From: Bradyrhizobiaceae bacterium PARB1
GTDB lineage: Bacteria > Pseudomonadota > Alphaproteobacteria > Rhizobiales > Xanthobacteraceae
Direction: 5' to 3'
Assembly (NCBI GenBank): GCA_002256345.1
Contig: NKIY01000003.1
Location: 1 to 64,000, forward strand
DNA length: 64,000 nt
In this document: positions 16,242 through 25,013 of the stretch, in pieces
Layout: every line of letters starts with the position of its first letter
Numbering within the stretch: the stretch's first letter is position 1
Notes under the pieces: model-generated
What the model was told of the DNA's origin: nothing
Databases searched by the model: none
What the model saw: the letters and a program-made list of their open reading frames with translations, nothing else
Position numbers and translations under genes: made by a program

Positions 16242-18161
16242 ATGGCCGTAGCGACGACATCGACAGCGCGTTCTCTGAGCAGGCTCTCGGCCCCCGGCGT
16301 GATCGTCGCGGTGTTCGTGCTGGCGATGAGTGCTTGCGTGGTCGGTCTCGTATTGTGGAAGGCGGTCGATGCGCGGCGCAGCGCGTTGCTGCAGAGCGAG
16401 GTCGATATCCGCAATCTCGCGCATTCGCTCCAGGAACAGGCGTCACATACGTTTCAGGCCGCGGACGTCGCCATGGCCGGCATGGTCGATCTGCTGAAAT
16501 ATCAGAATCCACGTGCCGACCGCTTCAACCAGTTTCTGGTCAACACCATCAAGTCACTGCCGCAAATCCGTGAATTTGGCGTCCTCGATGCGACCGGCGA
16601 GTGGCGTTACTCATCCCTGCCCAAGACGCCGCTGCACAACAATTACGACCGCAACTATTTCACCTTTCATCGTGAGAATGACGATCCCGGCCTGCGCATC
16701 AACGATCCGCTGCTGTCGCGCCTGACGGGTCAGATGACGATCCTGCTGACGCGGCGGCTGAACAATCAGGATGGCAGTTTTAACGGCGTGCTGGTCGCGG
16801 CCATCCCCAGCGACTATTTCAACGATTTTTTCAAAAGCTTCGACCTCGGTGAGCAGGCGGGCATCAGCCTGCTGCGCAATGACGGTATCGTGCTGGCGCA
16901 TTGGCCGTCGCTCGATGTCGGGAAGGACCTGTCAAATACCGAGTTGTTCCGGAACAAGGTGAAGGAAGCCCGGAGCGGCTACTATCGGATCACATCGCCA
17001 TTCGACGGCGTAACCAAATATTTCGGCTATGAGCAAAGTGCAGGCTATCCGGTCCTCGTCACCGTCGCCATTCCCGAGAAACAGGTGCTGGCCGACTGGC
17101 GCGGCCACCTACGGTCTGACATCGCCGTGGCCGCCGTGCTCCTGTGCAGCGTGATCCTGCTCGCCACCTTGCTATCGACCCAGTTCCGGTTTCGTCTCAA
17201 CATGGAGAAAGCGCTGCGCGAGCGCGAATCGCGCTATCGCCTGCTCGCAGACAACATCGCCGATGTGGTGATCCTGCTCGATCACGCCGGGAATTTTCTC
17301 TACGTGTCGCACTCGGTCGAATTCGTTCTCGGACTCGATCCGGCCACGTTGATCGGCCGATCCTGCCTCGAGCTCGTGCATCCAGACGACATTTCCGCGG
17401 TCCGCGCGGCCAATGCCAAACTGACCGATTCATCCACCATGCAAAGCATCGTCTTCCGCACCTATCGCGATGACAGATCGACGGCATGGGTCGAAATCAA
17501 CTTCAAACATGCCGAGCGCGCCGAGGACGCCGACGAGAGGATCGAGATTGTCGGCGTGCTGCGCGATGTGACCCTGCGCAAGATCATGCAGGACGAACTG
17601 ACCGCACTGAATACGCGGCTCGCCGAACTTGCGACCACCGACGGTCTCACCGGACTGGCCAATCGCCGCACCCTCGATGGCTTCCTGAATCGCGCCTTCA
17701 CGCAGGACGACCAGCTCTCGGTGCTGCTGATCGATATCGATCACTTCAAGGGCTACAATGACAGCATGGGTCATCAAGCTGGCGACGGTTGCCTCAAGCG
17801 CGTCGCCTCGGTGCTGGCCGATGCCACCATCAATACATCCGCCCTCGCCGCACGCTACGGGGGCGAGGAGTTCGCCATCATCCTACCCGGCGTCGCCGAG
17901 GCGGAAGCCATGATCGTTGCGGAGGCCGTGAGGCTTCGGGTACGCGCCCTTGAGATCGTGAACGGCGCCGCCGCGCGTGGCTATCTGTCCGTCAGCATCG
18001 GCGTTGCCAGCCGCAACGCGCGCACCGCGAACGAGACGGTATTGCTGGGCGAGGCGGATCTGGCGCTCTACGAAGCCAAGCGGCGCGGCCGCGACTGCGT
18101 CATCGCGCAAAGCACGCTGGAGCAGGATTATTTCAGCGCCGGCTTCCAGCAACACGGCTGA
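16242..18161 (+). CDS. Membrane diguanylate cyclase with periplasmic sensor and PAS domain
   Basis: 639 residues: N-terminal membrane segment (about 18-40), a periplasmic dCACHE-like sensor (about 45-285), a second membrane segment (about 290-310), a PAS domain (about 325-450) and a GGDEF domain (about 465-630). The catalytic GGEEF motif is at 540-544, so cyclic-di-GMP synthesis is expected. The inhibitory I-site RxxD that should lie at 531-534 is NTSA, so product feedback inhibition is probably lost. No EAL domain. Monocistronic as far as can be seen. The ligand of the sensor is unknown. Confidence 0.9.
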   Translation: MAVATTSTARSLSRLSAPGVIVAVFVLAMSACVVGLVLWKAVDARRSALLQSEVDIRNLAHSLQEQASHTFQAADVAMAGMVDLLKYQNPRADRFNQFLVNTIKSLPQIREFGVLDATGEWRYSSLPKTPLHNNYDRNYFTFHRENDDPGLRINDPLLSRLTGQMTILLTRRLNNQDGSFNGVLVAAIPSDYFNDFFKSFDLGEQAGISLLRNDGIVLAHWPSLDVGKDLSNTELFRNKVKEARSGYYRITSPFDGVTKYFGYEQSAGYPVLVTVAIPEKQVLADWRGHLRSDIAVAAVLLCSVILLATLLSTQFRFRLNMEKALRERESRYRLLADNIADVVILLDHAGNFLYVSHSVEFVLGLDPATLIGRSCLELVHPDDISAVRAANAKLTDSSTMQSIVFRTYRDDRSTAWVEINFKHAERAEDADERIEIVGVLRDVTLRKIMQDELTALNTRLAELATTDGLTGLANRRTLDGFLNRAFTQDDQLSVLLIDIDHFKGYNDSMGHQAGDGCLKRVASVLADATINTSALAARYGGEEFAIILPGVAEAEAMIVAEAVRLRVRALEIVNGAAARGYLSVSIGVASRNARTANETVLLGEADLALYEAKRRGRDCVIAQSTLEQDYFSAGFQQHG

Positions 18162-18293
18162 CGGCTTTCACGTTCCGCGCCATGGCATTTGGGCATCTGG
18201 CCTGTCCGTTCCCCCGGCTGGACCTGACCGATAATTCAATTAAACTTCCACCGGACGCACGGCACCCTGCCGGTGCCGCTGAAGGATGAATGA

Positions 18294-18536
18294 ATGAGTA
18301 TTCTCGCAGCATTGCTGATCGGCGCCATTGCCGGCTGGCTTGCCGGACTGATCGTGCGCGGCGCCGGCTTTGGCCTGCTCGGCAATATCGTGGTCGGCAT
18401 CATCGGCGCGCTGGTCGCCGGATGGTTGTTGCCAAAGCTCAACGTCACGCTGGCCACCGGCACGCTGGGTTCGATCCTCGATGCCACCGTCGGCGCCGTC
18501 GTCGTTCTGGTCGTGCTGTCGCTGATCCGGCGCTAG
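18294..18536 (+). CDS. GlsB/YeaQ/YmgE family membrane protein
   Basis: 80 residues with three membrane segments rich in Gly (ILAALLIGAIAGWLAGLIVRG, LLGNIVVGIIGALVAGWLLP, ILDATVGAVVVLVVLSLI). The GAGFGLLGNIVVGIIGA stretch is the family hallmark (transglycosylase-associated protein family). Members are stress-induced inner-membrane proteins of unknown mechanism. The start at 18294 is four codons into a region with AAGGATGAATGA; the second ATG fits the family length. Confidence 0.9.
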   Translation: MSILAALLIGAIAGWLAGLIVRGAGFGLLGNIVVGIIGALVAGWLLPKLNVTLATGTLGSILDATVGAVVVLVVLSLIRR

Positions 18537-18608
18537 CACCTCTCACTCACCGCGAATTCCCGTTACCACGCGTCGCCGCGCGACAAGAATAACAAGGCAA
18601 GCCTGCTC

Positions 18609-19451
18609 ATGAAATTTACTGGTACCAAAGACTACGTCGCCACCGATGACCTCAAGGTCGCCGTCAATGCCGCTATCGTGCTGGAACGCCCGCTGCTGGT
18701 GAAGGGCGAGCCCGGCACCGGCAAGACCGTGCTGGCCGAGGAAATCGCCAAGGCGCTCGGTTCGCCGCTCCTGACCTGGCACATCAAATCCACCACCAAG
18801 GCGCAGCAGGGCCTTTACGAATACGACGCGGTCTCGCGCCTGCGCGACAGCCAGCTCGGCGATCCCCGCGTCTCGGACATCGCCAACTACATCAAGCGCG
18901 GCAAGCTGTGGGAAGCCTTCACCCATGCCGAGCGTCCGGTGCTGCTGATCGACGAAATCGACAAGGCCGATATCGAATTCCCGAACGACCTCCTGCTCGA
19001 ACTCGATCGCATGGAATTCCATGTCTACGAGACCGGCGAAACCATCAAGGCCGCGAAGCGCCCGGTGGTCATCATCACCTCGAACAATGAGAAGGAACTG
19101 CCGGACGCCTTCCTGCGTCGCTGCTTCTTCCACTACATCAAGTTCCCCGATAGCGAGACCATGGCGCAGATCGTCGAGGTGCATTTCCCCGGCATCAAAC
19201 AGCGCCTGGTCGCCGAAGCGATGCGCATCTTCTTCGAGGTGCGCGACGTGCCCGGCCTGAAGAAGAAGCCATCGACCTCCGAACTGCTCGACTGGCTCAA
19301 GCTGCTGGTCAACGAGGACATGTCGCCGGAGCAGCTTCGCGAACGCGACCCGCGAAAACTGATCCCGCCACTGCACGGCGCCCTGCTCAAGAACGAGCAG
19401 GACGTGCATCTGTTCGAACGGCTGGCATTCCTGAACCGCCGCGAGGTCTGA
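18609..19451 (+). CDS. MoxR-family AAA ATPase
   Basis: 280 residues. Walker A is GEPGTGKT at 33-40, Walker B LLIDEID at 112-118, sensor 1 in VVIITSNNEKELPDAFLRRC with the arginine finger. MoxR ATPases of this subgroup pair with VWA (CoxE) proteins to remodel metalloenzymes; the CoxE-like gene lies at 14758-15939 on the opposite strand rather than adjacent. It acts in the cytoplasm. A terminator follows the stop by 25 bases, so it ends a transcription unit. Confidence 0.9.
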   Translation: MKFTGTKDYVATDDLKVAVNAAIVLERPLLVKGEPGTGKTVLAEEIAKALGSPLLTWHIKSTTKAQQGLYEYDAVSRLRDSQLGDPRVSDIANYIKRGKLWEAFTHAERPVLLIDEIDKADIEFPNDLLLELDRMEFHVYETGETIKAAKRPVVIITSNNEKELPDAFLRRCFFHYIKFPDSETMAQIVEVHFPGIKQRLVAEAMRIFFEVRDVPGLKKKPSTSELLDWLKLLVNEDMSPEQLRERDPRKLIPPLHGALLKNEQDVHLFERLAFLNRREV

Positions 19452-19458
19452 CATCTCG

Positions 19459-19605
19459 GTATACAGGCAACGACGAAAACCGCCCTCTCGGGCGGTTTTT
19501 TAGTACCTTAAAAATCAGATAAATGAGATTTCAGTATACATTATCGCTTCACAACAGGCCGATACTGACGATATCCTCCTTCCGAACCGCCCATCTGTAT
19601 ACAGA
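19459..19605 (+). promoter_or_regulatory. Cluster of GTATAC operator-like palindromes upstream of vanA
   Basis: Three GTATAC cores occur at 19459-19464, 19534-19539 and 19597-19602. The last is embedded in the perfect 12-bp palindrome TCTGTATACAGA (19594-19605), 33 bases before the vanA start. GTATAC-centred palindromes are typical of FCD-type GntR regulators, and a GntR gene is in this operon, so these are candidate VanR operators. Confidence 0.55.
19476..19501 (+). terminator. Rho-independent terminator
   Basis: AAAACCGCCC, loop TCTC, GGGCGGTTTTTT: a perfect stem with T run after the MoxR gene. Confidence 0.9.
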
Positions 19606-19637
19606 CGGAACGCTGAATAGCGTGAAGGAGGAGTACA

Positions 19638-20684
19638 ATGCCCGCTTCATTCCCGATGAATGCCTGGTACGTCGCGGCTTGGGATGTGGAGATCAAACAC
19701 CAGCTTTTTCCGCGCACGATCTGCGGCAAGCACGTGGTGATGTATCGCCGCGCAGATGGCGGGGTGAGCGCGCTTGAGGATGCGTGCTGGCATCGTCTTG
19801 TGCCCCTCTCCAAGGGCCGGCTCGAAGGCGACACTGTCGTCTGCGGCTATCACGGCCTCAAATACAATCCGCAAGGTCGCTGCACCTTCATGCCCTCGCA
19901 GGAAACCATCAATCCATCGGCCTGCGTGCGCTCCTATCCGGTGGTGGAGCGCCATCGCTATGTCTGGCTCTGGATGGGTGACCCTGCCCTCGCCGATCCC
20001 GCTCTGGTGCCCGACCTGCACTGGAACGACGATCCGGAATGGGCCGGCGACGGCAAGACCATCCATGTCAAATGCGACTACCGGCTGGTGCTGGACAATC
20101 TGATGGACCTCACCCACGAGACCTTCGTGCATGGCTCCAGCATCGGTCAGGACGATGTCGCCGAGGCGCCGTTCGACGTCAGCCATGGCGACAAGACCGT
20201 GACCGTGACGCGCTGGATGAAAGGCATTGCGGCGCCGCCGTTCTGGGCCGCGCAATTGCAGAAGTCCGGCCCCGTCGATCGCTGGCAGATCATCCGCTTC
20301 GAAGTGCCCTGCACAATCGCCATCGATGTCGGCGTGGCGCTGGCAAACACCGGCGCTCCCGAAGGCGACCGGTCCCAGGGCGTCAACGGCTTCGTGCTCA
20401 ACACGATCACGCCGGAGACCGAGACCACCTGCCACTACTTCTGGTCCTTCATGCGCAACTATCGCCGCCACGAGCAGCGCCTGACCACGGAGATTCGCGA
20501 TGGCGTCGCCGGCATCTTCCACGAAGACGAACTGATCCTCGAAGCCCAGCAGAAGGCGATGGACGAGAATCCGGACCGCATCTTCTACAATCTCAATATC
20601 GACGCCGGCGCCATGTGGGCGCGGCGTCTGATCGATCGCATGGTCGCACGGGAAGCCGGGTCCCATCTGCAGGCGGCGGAGTAG
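19638..20684 (+). CDS. vanA: Vanillate O-demethylase oxygenase subunit
   Basis: 348 residues, a Rieske non-haem iron oxygenase. The Rieske [2Fe-2S] ligands are C50-x-H52 and C69-x2-H72; the mononuclear iron site is the DLTHETFVH segment with H160 and H165. The N-terminal MNAWYVAAW and the overall length match vanillate monooxygenase VanA, which converts vanillate to protocatechuate and formaldehyde with electrons from VanB. AAGGAGGAG precedes the start. GntR and VanB genes follow immediately. A related phenolic ether could be the substrate instead. Confidence 0.88.
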   Translation: MPASFPMNAWYVAAWDVEIKHQLFPRTICGKHVVMYRRADGGVSALEDACWHRLVPLSKGRLEGDTVVCGYHGLKYNPQGRCTFMPSQETINPSACVRSYPVVERHRYVWLWMGDPALADPALVPDLHWNDDPEWAGDGKTIHVKCDYRLVLDNLMDLTHETFVHGSSIGQDDVAEAPFDVSHGDKTVTVTRWMKGIAAPPFWAAQLQKSGPVDRWQIIRFEVPCTIAIDVGVALANTGAPEGDRSQGVNGFVLNTITPETETTCHYFWSFMRNYRRHEQRLTTEIRDGVAGIFHEDELILEAQQKAMDENPDRIFYNLNIDAGAMWARRLIDRMVAREAGSHLQAAE

Positions 20685-20688
20685 AAGC

Positions 20689-21444
20689 ATGAGCGACCGC
20701 GAGTCCGAGCGCTCGATTTCCCAAACTGTCCGCGCCCAGCTTGCCTTGCGCGACATGATCCTGTCCGGCCAGTTGCGTTCGGGCGAACGCATCTCGGAAC
20801 TGCAGGCGGTGGATATCACCGGCGTATCGCGTACGCCGGTGCGCTTGGCATTGGTGCGGCTCGAGGACGAAGGGCTGCTGCAGGCGATCCCCTCCGGCGG
20901 CTTCATGGTGAAGGCCTTTTCGGAACGCGATATCCTCGATTCCATCGAGCTGCGCGGCACCATGGAGGGTCTGGCCGCCCGCCTTGCTGCCGAACGCGGC
21001 GCCAGCGCGCGCCATCTCGAACCGCTCAAGGAATGCCTCGCCGATCTCGATCAGCTGGTGCGGCAGGATCCGATCTCCGTCGAAGCCTTTTCCGCCTATG
21101 TGACGTTGAATGCGCGTTTTCATGCGCTACTCACCGAATTGTCCGGCAGCCCGCCGGTGGTGCGCCAGATCGATCGCGTTGCCGCCATGCCGTTCGCATC
21201 GCCAAGCGCCTTCGTGATGGCGCAATCGGCGCTGCCAGAGGCCCATCACATCCTGCTCATCGCGCAGGAGCATCACCGCATCGTCGTCGATGCCATCGAG
21301 AACCGCGAAGGCGCGCGGGCGGAGGCGATCATGCGGGAGCATGCGCGGCTCGCCGTGCGGAATCTGCGCCTGGCGCTACGCAACCGGACCAATCTCGATC
21401 TGCTGCCTGCACTGGCCCTGCTCACCGCATCGTCTACGGACTGA
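20689..21444 (+). CDS. GntR-family regulator (FCD type), probable VanR
   Basis: 251 residues: an N-terminal winged helix (about 10-75, with SGERISELQAVDITGVSRTPVRLAL) and a C-terminal FCD ligand domain (about 90-225) whose Asp/His residues normally bind a metal (LNARFHALL, EHHRIVVDAIENR). The gene sits between vanA and vanB with only 4 and 11 bases of spacing, so the regulator is made with the enzymes it presumably controls. Vanillate is the likely effector. Candidate operators are the GTATAC sites upstream of vanA. Confidence 0.85.
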   Translation: MSDRESERSISQTVRAQLALRDMILSGQLRSGERISELQAVDITGVSRTPVRLALVRLEDEGLLQAIPSGGFMVKAFSERDILDSIELRGTMEGLAARLAAERGASARHLEPLKECLADLDQLVRQDPISVEAFSAYVTLNARFHALLTELSGSPPVVRQIDRVAAMPFASPSAFVMAQSALPEAHHILLIAQEHHRIVVDAIENREGARAEAIMREHARLAVRNLRLALRNRTNLDLLPALALLTASSTD

Positions 21445-21455
21445 GGAGACGCATC

Positions 21456-22433
21456 ATGCGCTTTGCCGATCACTGGACATCGGGCACCGTCGAGACGATC
21501 CGCGATCTCACGGCGCAGATCCGCGAATTCACACTGAAGCCCGACGCGCCGCTGAGCGGCTTCCCACCCGGCAGCCATATCACCGTGAACCTGTTGATCG
21601 ACGAACAGCCGCAGACGCGATCCTATTCCGTCGTCGGCGCACGCAGCGTGGACCGGTTGCGCATCGCCGTACGGCTGGCGCCGGACAGCCGCGGCGGCTC
21701 GCAAGCGATGTGGGCGTTGCAGCCGGGCGCCCGGCTGGATTTCACCGCACCTTCCACCCTGCTCGATCTCGACTGGACCCGTGACAATTATTGCCTGATC
21801 GCCGGCGGCATCGGCATCACGCCCATCTCTGCCGTGGCGCATGCGCTATGCCAACGTGGCGTGAACGCGGCCCTGCACTATGCGGTGAAGACGCGCAGCG
21901 ATGCGGCCTATCTGGACGACATGACGGCCCTGCTCGGCGATCGCCTGCATGTTCATGCCAGTGACGAAGACAGTCGTCTCGACTTCGCGGAGGCCTTCGC
22001 GGCTCTGCCGGCCGACGCCATCGCCATCATCTGTGGGCCTATGCGCATGACCGAAGACGCCCGCCGCGCCTGGCACGCGGCCGGCCGCCGTCCAACCGAT
22101 CTGCGCTATGAGACCTTCGGTTCGAGCGGCCTGCTGCCGGCAACGGAGTTCCGCGTCAGGCTGAAAGGCATCGGCACCGAAATCGTGGTGCCGCAGAACC
22201 GCTCCATGCTGGCGACGCTTCGCGACGCCGGACATGAGGTGATTTCCGATTGCGAGCGCGGCGAATGCGGCATCTGCGCCATCGGCGTGACCGCCGTCGA
22301 CGGCGAGATCGACCATCGCGACGTGTTCTTCAGCGCACATCAGAAACAGGACAATGCCAAGATCTGCCCGTGCGTCTCGCGCGCCATCGGCACGGTGACG
22401 GTCGATACGCTCTATCGGCCCGATACGATCTGA
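21456..22433 (+). CDS. vanB: Vanillate demethylase reductase subunit
   Basis: 325 residues. The order is a flavin domain (about 8-105, FMN motif RSYS at 55-58), an NAD domain (about 110-215, GGIGITPI) and a C-terminal plant-type [2Fe-2S] domain (about 230-325) with C266, C271, C274 and C304. This is the class IA reductase that passes electrons from NADH to VanA. ATG 21456 follows a GAGGAGAC site; the longer frame upstream overlaps gntR and is not used. It is followed by a convergent MFS gene. Confidence 0.88.
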   Translation: MRFADHWTSGTVETIRDLTAQIREFTLKPDAPLSGFPPGSHITVNLLIDEQPQTRSYSVVGARSVDRLRIAVRLAPDSRGGSQAMWALQPGARLDFTAPSTLLDLDWTRDNYCLIAGGIGITPISAVAHALCQRGVNAALHYAVKTRSDAAYLDDMTALLGDRLHVHASDEDSRLDFAEAFAALPADAIAIICGPMRMTEDARRAWHAAGRRPTDLRYETFGSSGLLPATEFRVRLKGIGTEIVVPQNRSMLATLRDAGHEVISDCERGECGICAIGVTAVDGEIDHRDVFFSAHQKQDNAKICPCVSRAIGTVTVDTLYRPDTI

Positions 22434-22435
22434 CG

Positions 22436-23650
22436 TCACGCCTCGCTGCGCACGGTGGCAATCAAAGAGACGATCGCCAGCAGGATAACGACGCCGCCCA
22501 TGACATAGGCGACGGTGGCGAGGCCCGCATAAGGCACCGATAAACCCGCCGCCAACGCTGGCAGGCTGAACGCCAGATACGAGATGATATAGAATGTCGC
22601 CAGCAAGCCGGCACGCTGATGCGCCTCTGCGGTCGGCAGCAACGTGCTGAGCGTTCCTGCGAAGGACGCACCGAAACCGATGCCGGCAATGATCGTGCCG
22701 AGAAACAAAGCAACGACGCTGTGCTGCCAGATGCCCAGAAGCGATACGGCCACGCCCACCGATAAGGTCGCCGTGCCGAGCAACAGCAACCGCCGCGCTG
22801 GCAACAACCGAAGCGCGCCCACCGTTAGCGCGCCGGACAGCATCAGCGCGGCCACCACCACGCCGCCGACCCATGGCGCGTTGATGCTCATGGCCGTGGC
22901 CACCACGGTCGGCATCAGCGACAGATAGAAGCCGCCCAGTGCCCAGCTGGCGATGGTCGCCGGCGCAACTCGCAACAACGCGCTGCGCGATTGTGCGGGC
23001 ACGCGGACATGCGGCCGTAGCGAAGCCAGCGCACCGGGTTTGCGGGACACGGTTTCGGGCATGAACCAGAGCAGGACGATCATCACGGCCGTGATGGCGA
23101 ACAGCACCTCATAGACGAGATGCAATGGATCGGGACCGAAAGTCACCAGCAAAGCTGCGCCAAGCGCGCCGATCATCAGGCCGATAAATGCAGTCACGCT
23201 GTTGAGCAGCGGTCCGCGCTTGCGATCGCTATCCAGGATGGCGGCACCGAGCGTGGTGGTCGCCGCGCCGACGCAGAGGCCCTGCACGGCGCGGGCCAGG
23301 ATCAGGTGGCTGACATCGGTGGCATAGGAGAAGAGCACCATTGCAGCCGCATTCACCAATAGTCCACCAAGGATCACCGGCTTGCGACCGACATAATCGG
23401 ACAGGCCGCCGACGGTGAGTAGCGCCGCCAGCAGGCTGATCGCGTAGACCGCGAAGACAAGTGTGATCATCAGCGGCGTCAGATGCATGGACTGCTGATA
23501 GAGCCGGTAGAGCGGCGTCACCGCGCTGCTGCTCGCGGCCACCAGCGCGGCCGACACGAAACTGAAAGCCGTCATCGCCCAAAGCGGGAGCACCCATCGC
23601 CCTGCCGGGCGGGACGCAGAAATGCAGGCATCTCCGGGACTTCCTTGCAT
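22436..23650 (-). CDS. MFS transporter
   Basis: 404 residues and about 12 membrane segments in two halves. The first cytoplasmic loop carries the MFS motif A variant GGLSDYVGRKPVILGG, and the fifth helix has the ARAVQGLCVGAATTTLGAAILD pattern. This resembles drug-efflux members of the superfamily; the substrate is unknown. The divergent TetR gene at 23771 is the likely regulator. The stop lies two bases after vanB in the convergent direction, so it is not part of the van operon, but export of aromatic acids is possible. Confidence 0.85.
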   Translation of the reverse strand: MQGSPGDACISASRPAGRWVLPLWAMTAFSFVSAALVAASSSAVTPLYRLYQQSMHLTPLMITLVFAVYAISLLAALLTVGGLSDYVGRKPVILGGLLVNAAAMVLFSYATDVSHLILARAVQGLCVGAATTTLGAAILDSDRKRGPLLNSVTAFIGLMIGALGAALLVTFGPDPLHLVYEVLFAITAVMIVLLWFMPETVSRKPGALASLRPHVRVPAQSRSALLRVAPATIASWALGGFYLSLMPTVVATAMSINAPWVGGVVVAALMLSGALTVGALRLLPARRLLLLGTATLSVGVAVSLLGIWQHSVVALFLGTIIAGIGFGASFAGTLSTLLPTAEAHQRAGLLATFYIISYLAFSLPALAAGLSVPYAGLATVAYVMGGVVILLAIVSLIATVRSEA

Positions 23651-23666
23651 GGCCCACTCCTAAAGG

Positions 23667-23691
23667 CTAAATATTCGCTTTAGTCATTTAG
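23667..23691. promoter_or_regulatory. Inverted repeat in the MFS/TetR divergent promoter
   Basis: CTAAAT and ATTTAG half sites, with an internal TTTAG that can also pair with CTAAA, lie in an AT-rich patch 17 bases upstream of the MFS start and 80 upstream of the TetR start. It is a reasonable operator for the TetR protein, but short. Confidence 0.4.
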
Positions 23692-23770
23692 GGCGCCGCC
23701 GCCCTTAATGCAAATATTTTGCGTTAACAAATCCGTGCGTTTGGGCATGCCACGGTTGCAGGAGACCGAT

Positions 23771-24328
23771 GTGACGGTGAAAGAGCGGGTTCGGATTGGC
23801 GGACGCAGCGCACGCATTCAACAGGCGGTGCACGATGCTGTTCGCAAACTCGATGCGTTTTCCACCCGAAACCAGATCACCGTCCCGCAGATCGCCGCCG
23901 AGGCCGGCGTGACGCCCTCGACCATCTATCGCCGCTGGGGCGATCTTTCGGCCCTGCTCGCCGACGTTGCCGTGGAGCGGTTAAGGCCGATCGCCGATCC
24001 CGACGATACTGGGTCCATCGAAGGCGACCTGCGGGCCTTCATCGAACAATATGCGGAGGAAATGTCATCGCCAGTCGGTCTCGCGCTGATGCGCGACGTG
24101 CTGGCGACAACAGGACAGGGGCAGCCCGGCGCCTGCGCGGGCTTTACCTGCGATCACCTCACCACCATCAACGAACGCGCAAAAGCACGCGGCGAGCAGC
24201 CTTTCGATATCGACGAAGTGATCGACCATGTTGTGGCGCCGATCGTCTATCGTACGCTGTTCAGCGATGAGATGCCGACAGCGGCGTATTGCCGGCAGCT
24301 GGTAGACCGGATTTATCCGAAGACGTAG
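23771..24328 (+). CDS. TetR-family transcriptional regulator
   Basis: 185 residues from GTG 23771, chosen because GGAGA lies at 23761-23765; the frame extends to 23708 without a better start. The N-terminal HTH is about residues 15-65 with recognition region ITVPQIAAEAGVTPSTIYRRWGDLSALLADV. The C-terminal part is the TetR_C type with conserved Leu/Arg (VGLALMRDVLA). It is divergent from the MFS transporter and probably represses it. Confidence 0.85.
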   Translation: MTVKERVRIGGRSARIQQAVHDAVRKLDAFSTRNQITVPQIAAEAGVTPSTIYRRWGDLSALLADVAVERLRPIADPDDTGSIEGDLRAFIEQYAEEMSSPVGLALMRDVLATTGQGQPGACAGFTCDHLTTINERAKARGEQPFDIDEVIDHVVAPIVYRTLFSDEMPTAAYCRQLVDRIYPKT

Positions 24329-24346
24329 GCTTCGCGTGCGCTCTGG

Positions 24347-24940
24347 CTACTCTGCCTTACGCTCCAATTGATACGTCAGATGCGCCTTCACCGTCGGCCA
24401 TTCGCCGGGCAAAATACTGTACACGACCGTATCACGTAGCGTGCCGTTGGGAGCGATCTGGTGGTTACGCAGGATGCCGTCCTGCTTGGCGCCGAGACGT
24501 TCGATGGCGCGGCGGGACTGGTGGTTGAAGAAATGCGTGCGGAACTCCACGGCGATGCAATCGAGCTTCTCGAAGGCATGCCCGAGAAGCATCAGCTTGC
24601 ACTGGGTGTTGAGCGCCGTGCGCTGAACCCATTTGCCATACCAGGTCGAGCCAATCTCGACACGGCGATTGGCAGCGTCGACATTCATATAGGTTGTCAT
24701 GCCGGCGATTTTGCCGGTGGCGTCCTTCACCGTGAAAGGCAGCATCGCGCCCGAAGCCTGCAGCGACAGCCGCCGATCGATCTCGGCGTCCATCTTCTCG
24801 GGCGCCGGGATCGCGGTGTACCAAATTTTGGACAGATCGCCATCCTGTGCAGCCGCAATCAGGCCGTCGCGGTGCTCTTTGGCGAGAGGTTCGAGCCGGG
24901 CGTGAGGTCCAGAAAGCGTAACGGGTTCAAGCCACGGCAT
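24347..24940 (-). CDS. GNAT-family N-acetyltransferase (RimJ/RimL-like)
   Basis: 197 residues with the acetyl-CoA fold of the RimJ/RimL subgroup: early HARLEPLAKEHRDGL, the central beta strand KIAGMTTYMNVDAANRRVEIGSTWYG, and the late NHQSRRAIERLGAKQDGILR motif where the acetyl-CoA pyrophosphate and substrate bind. Probably acetylates a protein N-terminus or small amine in the cytoplasm; substrate unknown. Single gene, convergent with the TetR gene. Confidence 0.85.
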   Translation of the reverse strand: MPWLEPVTLSGPHARLEPLAKEHRDGLIAAAQDGDLSKIWYTAIPAPEKMDAEIDRRLSLQASGAMLPFTVKDATGKIAGMTTYMNVDAANRRVEIGSTWYGKWVQRTALNTQCKLMLLGHAFEKLDCIAVEFRTHFFNHQSRRAIERLGAKQDGILRNHQIAPNGTLRDTVVYSILPGEWPTVKAHLTYQLERKAE

Positions 24941-24964
24941 CGATCGGTCCTTTGTTGTTTAGAC

Positions 24965-25008
24965 GCGCGACCGGGCGCAAAACCGGACACCACTTTTGCT
25001 GGTCGCGC
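24965..25008. repeat. 44-bp palindromic repeat (GCGCGACC type)
   Basis: Arms GCGCGACC and GGTCGCGC flank a core with CAAAACCGG and CACTTTTG. Same length and design as the repeat at 2653-2696. It lies between the GNAT and SMP-30 genes. Confidence 0.7.
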
Positions 25009-25013
25009 TTCGG

